DNA from: Chara braunii
Taxonomy: Eukaryota; Streptophyta; Charophyceae; Charales; Characeae
DNA length: 40,020 nucleotides
Assembly (NCBI GenBank): GCA_003427395.1
Contig: BFEA01000239.1
Location: forward strand, 485,907 to 525,926
Reading direction: 5' to 3'
A program made the translations under genes and the position numbers. The notes under the pieces were generated by a model, which saw nothing but the letters and a program-made list of their open reading frames with translations, was not told the DNA's origin and made no database searches. This document shows, one piece after another, positions 39,841 to 40,020 of the stretch; the stretch's first letter is position 1; every line of letters begins with the position of its first letter.

Positions 39841-40020
39841 CGCATGCGAATCGACATCTTGGGGGGCTGAGGTCAGGGTTGTCACCCGGGGACCCCCGGG
39901 GGCAAAGCCGGGGCGGGGATTTCACCCCGGACCCCCTCCTGCGGGGGCGTCGACCCCCGGACCCCGCTGAAGACCCCCGCGCTCGCCCGACCCCCGGCAC
40001 CCCAGCGGGCCCCCAACCCC
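39841..40020. repeat. Very GC-rich CCCCCGGA-type low-complexity tail
   Basis: Dominated by ACCCCCGG/GACCCCC words (GGGGACCCCCGGGGGCAAAG, CGTCGACCCCCGGACCCC). Composition differs sharply from the preceding Y-like sequence. It runs to the window edge. Not recognised as rRNA. Confidence 0.75.

Noticed and set aside
39841-40020. GC-rich tail considered as rDNA spacer
   Set aside because: No recognisable rRNA core sequence or known rDNA motif; only CCCCCGGA low complexity.

Overview
The window looks like nuclear DNA from a large, repeat-rich streptophyte genome (green plant or charophyte alga). Chara would fit the hAT/gag relics and the repeat style, but that is inference. The basis is a plant-type BED/DUF659 hAT transposase, CCHC gag relics, long microsatellites, satellites and N gaps. 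I found no single-copy cellular gene, no rRNA and no convincing tRNA. Four features are assembly scars rather than biology: a 70-bp duplication around a lone N (1662-1802), a lone N after a CT run (27489), and N runs at 11849-11873 and 22216-22430. Most seriously, a Nextera mosaic-end junction lies at 32043-32080, so the sequences left and right of it need not be adjacent in the genome.

Layout. 1-3398 is the right part of a hAT DNA transposon with a broken transposase gene. 4.1-7.0 kb holds inverted copies of two long repeats that I call Y and X. 7.0-8.3 kb (minus strand) holds two relics of an unrecognised protein family. 8.3-11.1 kb has no recognisable gene. 11.1-12.1 kb is a 53-bp minisatellite. 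12.9-15.0 kb is a 91-bp satellite passing into a ~170-bp satellite. From 15.1 to 30.7 kb the window is a series of related repeat blocks X, Y, Z and W in plus orientation: X1-Y1-Z1-W1, then X2 (short)-Y2-Z2, then X3. Y1 is interrupted by a 1336-bp non-autonomous hAT element with an 8-bp target duplication; Y2 serves as the empty site. 30.8-31.4 kb (minus) carries a decayed reading frame resembling a cytosine-5 DNA methyltransferase.

Right of the adapter, a second W block (32.45-33.1 kb) is followed by four head-to-tail copies of the same unrecognised ~250-residue family seen on the minus strand at 7-8 kb. Only the last copy (35338-36264) is open throughout. Next come a degraded retrotransposon gag with a CCHC zinc knuckle and a protease-like segment (36.8-39.7 kb), running into Y-like sequence and a very GC-rich tail.

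How the parts fit. The recurring order W - tandem family - X - Y - Z suggests that the family, and possibly gag-pro, belongs to one large mobile element whose shorter derivatives lack the proteins. Within W, X and Z there are chains of short perfect hairpins. Several differ between copies by paired, compensatory substitutions. The tandem family and the hairpin chains are the two observations most likely to be new.
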